A DNA stretch of 25,601 nt, from contig CAKTTL010000034.1 in the NCBI GenBank assembly GCA_934615235.1, positions 1 to 25,601 on the forward strand, given 5' to 3'. This document shows, piece after piece, positions 24,001 to 25,601 of this stretch. The position numbers and the translations under genes are program-made. The notes under the pieces were generated by a model, which made no database searches, was not told the DNA's origin, and was given only the letters and a program-made list of their open reading frames with translations. Numbering within the stretch: the first letter of the stretch is position 1; each line of letters starts with the position of its first letter. This stretch comes from an uncultured Clostridia bacterium (GTDB lineage Bacteria > Bacillota > Clostridia > Christensenellales > Aristaeellaceae).

Positions 24001-24011
24001 CGATGATTTCG

Positions 24012-24041
24012 GCGTATCCGGGCCTGCGGGCACGGATACGC
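24012..24041 (+). promoter_or_regulatory. Strong hairpin between fumC and hdrB
   Basis: GCGTATCCG (24012-24020) pairs perfectly with CGGATACGC (24033-24041) around a 12-nt GC-rich loop, followed by only three T. It occupies most of the 66-nt gap. It may be a leaky terminator or processing/stability element that sets different levels of fumC and hdr mRNA. Confidence 0.55.
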
Positions 24042-24066
24042 TTTCACGAAATAAACGGAGGCTCTC

Positions 24067-24864
24067 ATGAAAGTAAGTTATTTCCCGGGCTGCACCCTCC
24101 GCACAAAGGCGAAAGAGCTGGACGTTCAGGCGCGCGCCTGCGCGAAGAAGCTGGGCGTGGAGCTTTGCGAGATCGAGAACTGGCAGTGCTGCGGCGGCGT
24201 GTTCGTGACGGCCAGGGACGAAATCGCCACCAAGCTTTCCAGCGTGCGCGCGCTGAAGGCGGCCGCGGATGCGAACGAGCCGTTGGTGACGGTCTGTTCC
24301 GCGTGCCATAACGTCATCAAGCAGACGAACGCCGCCATGCAGACGGACGAGGAATTCGCCGCCAAGGCGAACCGCTACATGGCGCAGGATAAGGACTTCC
24401 CCGGCGAGTATCACGGCGAGGCCGAGGTGCTCCATTACCTCGAGCTGCTGCGCGATAAGGTCGGCTTCGACAGGGTGAAGGAAGCGGTCGTCAATCCCCT
24501 CAAGGGCAGGAAGGTTGCGGCGTATTACGGCTGCATGCTGCTGCGCCCGGCCAAGGTGATGCAGATGGACGACCCCGAGAACCCGCAGATTATGGAAAAT
24601 CTCATCCGCGCGCTGGGCGCGGAGCCGGTCGTCTGGTCTGAACGCAACGAATGCTGCGGCGGCTATATCGCGCTGGAAAACGAAGAATCCGCGTGCAAAA
24701 AGAGCCGCAAGGTGCTCGAAAACGCGAAGAACTGCGGCGCGGATCTGGTTGTAACCGCGTGCCCGCTTTGCCGCTATAACCTGGCTCGGCACAGCGAAGG
24801 GATGCCGGTGGTTTATTTCACCGAGCTGCTGGCGCAGGCGCTGGGCGTTGAGGAGGAAGCGTAA
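24067..24864 (+). CDS. hdrB: Heterodisulfide reductase-type subunit B (HdrB), CCG-domain protein
   Basis: 265 residues with two CCG (DUF224) domains. The first has C9, C41-C42-G and C77-x2-C80; the second has C156, C196-C197-G and C232-x2-C235. In HdrB each motif holds a noncubane [4Fe-4S] cluster that splits a disulfide. In bacteria related HdrB proteins reduce other thiol-disulfide or still unknown acceptors, since coenzyme M/B heterodisulfide is absent. CGGAGG precedes the ATG. It overlaps hdrC by one base (TAATG), and hdrA follows, giving the order B-C-A. No membrane segment. Confidence 0.9.
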   Translation: MKVSYFPGCTLRTKAKELDVQARACAKKLGVELCEIENWQCCGGVFVTARDEIATKLSSVRALKAAADANEPLVTVCSACHNVIKQTNAAMQTDEEFAAKANRYMAQDKDFPGEYHGEAEVLHYLELLRDKVGFDRVKEAVVNPLKGRKVAAYYGCMLLRPAKVMQMDDPENPQIMENLIRALGAEPVVWSERNECCGGYIALENEESACKKSRKVLENAKNCGADLVVTACPLCRYNLARHSEGMPVVYFTELLAQALGVEEEA

Positions 24865-25253
24865 TGACGAAGAACGAGTTGCTTAAGGAACAGGTCCTGC
24901 GCTCGAGCGGCGTGAATCCCCTCAAGTGCATGCGCTGCGGCAAGTGCAGCGCCACGTGCCCCGCGTACGACGAGATGGAATACCATCCGCATCAGTTCGT
25001 TTACATGGTGGAACAGGGCGATATTGAAACGCTGATGAAATCGAAATCGATCTATCAGTGCCTTTCCTGCTTTGCGTGCGTCGACCGTTGCCCACGCGGC
25101 GTGGAACCGGCCAAGCTGGTGGAAGCGCTCCGCCTGGCGGTCGTCCGCCAGAAGGGGATGAACCACCTCAAGGCCGACGATATCCCCGCGCTGCTCGACG
25201 ACGAGATGCCGCAGCAGGCCATCGTCAGCGCACTGCGCAAATACGCCAAGTGA
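24864..25253 (+). CDS. hdrC: Heterodisulfide reductase-type subunit C (HdrC), 2x[4Fe-4S]
   Basis: 129 residues. Two ferredoxin-type cluster motifs: C22-x2-C25-x2-C28-x3-C32P and C66-x2-C69-x2-C72-x3-C76P, the HdrC arrangement. It passes electrons between HdrA and HdrB. A GAGGAGG inside the end of hdrB serves as ribosome site. No transmembrane heme-binding HdrE-like gene is adjacent, so a soluble HdrABC complex is expected. Confidence 0.92.
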   Translation: MTKNELLKEQVLRSSGVNPLKCMRCGKCSATCPAYDEMEYHPHQFVYMVEQGDIETLMKSKSIYQCLSCFACVDRCPRGVEPAKLVEALRLAVVRQKGMNHLKADDIPALLDDEMPQQAIVSALRKYAK

Positions 25254-25269
25254 AGGGAGAAGCAGGACC

Positions 25270-25601
25270 ATGCAGAGAATTGGTGTTTTTGTCTGTTGGT
25301 GCGGCAGCAACATTGCCGGCACGGTCGATGTAAAGGCCGTGGCGGCGGCTCTGAGAAACGAGCCCGGCGTTGTCTTCTCCACGGACTATCAGTATATGTG
25401 CTCTCAGGCGGGCCAGAACCTCATCAAGGATGCGATTGCCGAACATAAGCTGACGGGTATCGTCATCTGCTCCTGCTCGCCGCGCATGCACGAGGCGACG
25501 TTCCGCAAGACGGCGGCTTCCGCCGGAATTAACCCCTACATGGTGGAAATCGCCAACGTGCGCGAGCAGTGCTCCTGGGTGCATAAGGACATGCCCACCG
25601 G
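25270..25601 (+). CDS. hdrA: Heterodisulfide reductase-type subunit A (HdrA), N-terminal part (cut by window edge)
   Basis: 110 codons are visible before the sequence ends, with no stop. The reading MQRIGVFVCWCGSNIAGTVD, then YMCSQAGQNLIKDAI, CSCSPRMHEATFRKT, and ANVREQCSWVHKDM matches the N-terminal domain of HdrA, which has a cluster-binding Cys set ahead of the FAD domain. HdrA carries the FAD that can bifurcate electrons. The motif CWCG replaces the usual CHCG. The FAD-binding and C-terminal ferredoxin domains would lie beyond the window. It starts 16 nt after hdrC, with AAGGGAGA upstream. Confidence 0.9.
   Translation, partial: MQRIGVFVCWCGSNIAGTVDVKAVAAALRNEPGVVFSTDYQYMCSQAGQNLIKDAIAEHKLTGIVICSCSPRMHEATFRKTAASAGINPYMVEIANVREQCSWVHKDMPT

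Overview
The window looks like a chromosomal segment of a fairly high-GC, anaerobic member of the Clostridia (Firmicutes). The evidence is strong AGGAGG-type ribosome binding sites, TTGACA/TATAAT promoters, the Firmicutes order yqfC-yqfD-phoH-pgpH-ybeY-cdd-era-recO (yqfC and yqfD are sporulation genes), and an HdrBCA-type iron-sulfur electron-transfer cluster typical of strict anaerobes. A Christensenellales-like gut organism is possible, but that is only an impression. I see no rRNA, tRNA, CRISPR array, prophage or intact insertion sequence.

Left part (1-6.6 kb), accessory or regulatory genes. The tail of an AraC-type regulator is translationally coupled to a GH43-like glycosidase (+ strand). 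A convergent minus-strand operon follows: TetR regulator, RsgA GTPase and a SAM methyltransferase. It has a textbook promoter carrying two mirror-image copies of a palindromic operator. Next, also on the minus strand, are an ECF sigma factor and an overlapping single-pass membrane protein with a large internally duplicated extracytoplasmic region. A 132-bp nested inverted repeat (MITE-like) and a visibly AT-richer methyltransferase gene follow and look acquired.

Middle part (6.7-19.7 kb), one tightly packed plus-strand array: yqfC, yqfD, phoH, pgpH, a fused ybeY-cdd ORF, era, recO, uvrB, uvrA, and a short queG-like gene. Gaps are 25 nt or less and most junctions overlap. The dgkA gene often found between ybeY and cdd is absent, and ybeY and cdd are one reading frame with a well-formed internal ribosome binding site and ATG before the deaminase. 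A strong-looking sigma-A promoter sits inside the end of yqfD and could drive the housekeeping genes separately from the sporulation genes.

Right part (19.7-25.6 kb). A stand-alone ADP-ribosylglycohydrolase-family gene ends in a clear intrinsic terminator. After a 331-nt gap there is a central-carbon and redox cluster: a lactate/malate dehydrogenase-family gene with Arg at the substrate-choice position (predicting malate), class II fumarase, and hdrB, hdrC and the start of hdrA, which is cut by the window edge. The cluster reads as an oxaloacetate-malate-fumarate branch placed next to an Hdr electron-transfer complex. The most interesting points are the ybeY-cdd fusion with internal start, the dehydrogenase/fumarase/Hdr cluster, the duplicated sigma-linked membrane protein, the TetR-controlled RsgA operon and the MITE-like repeat.
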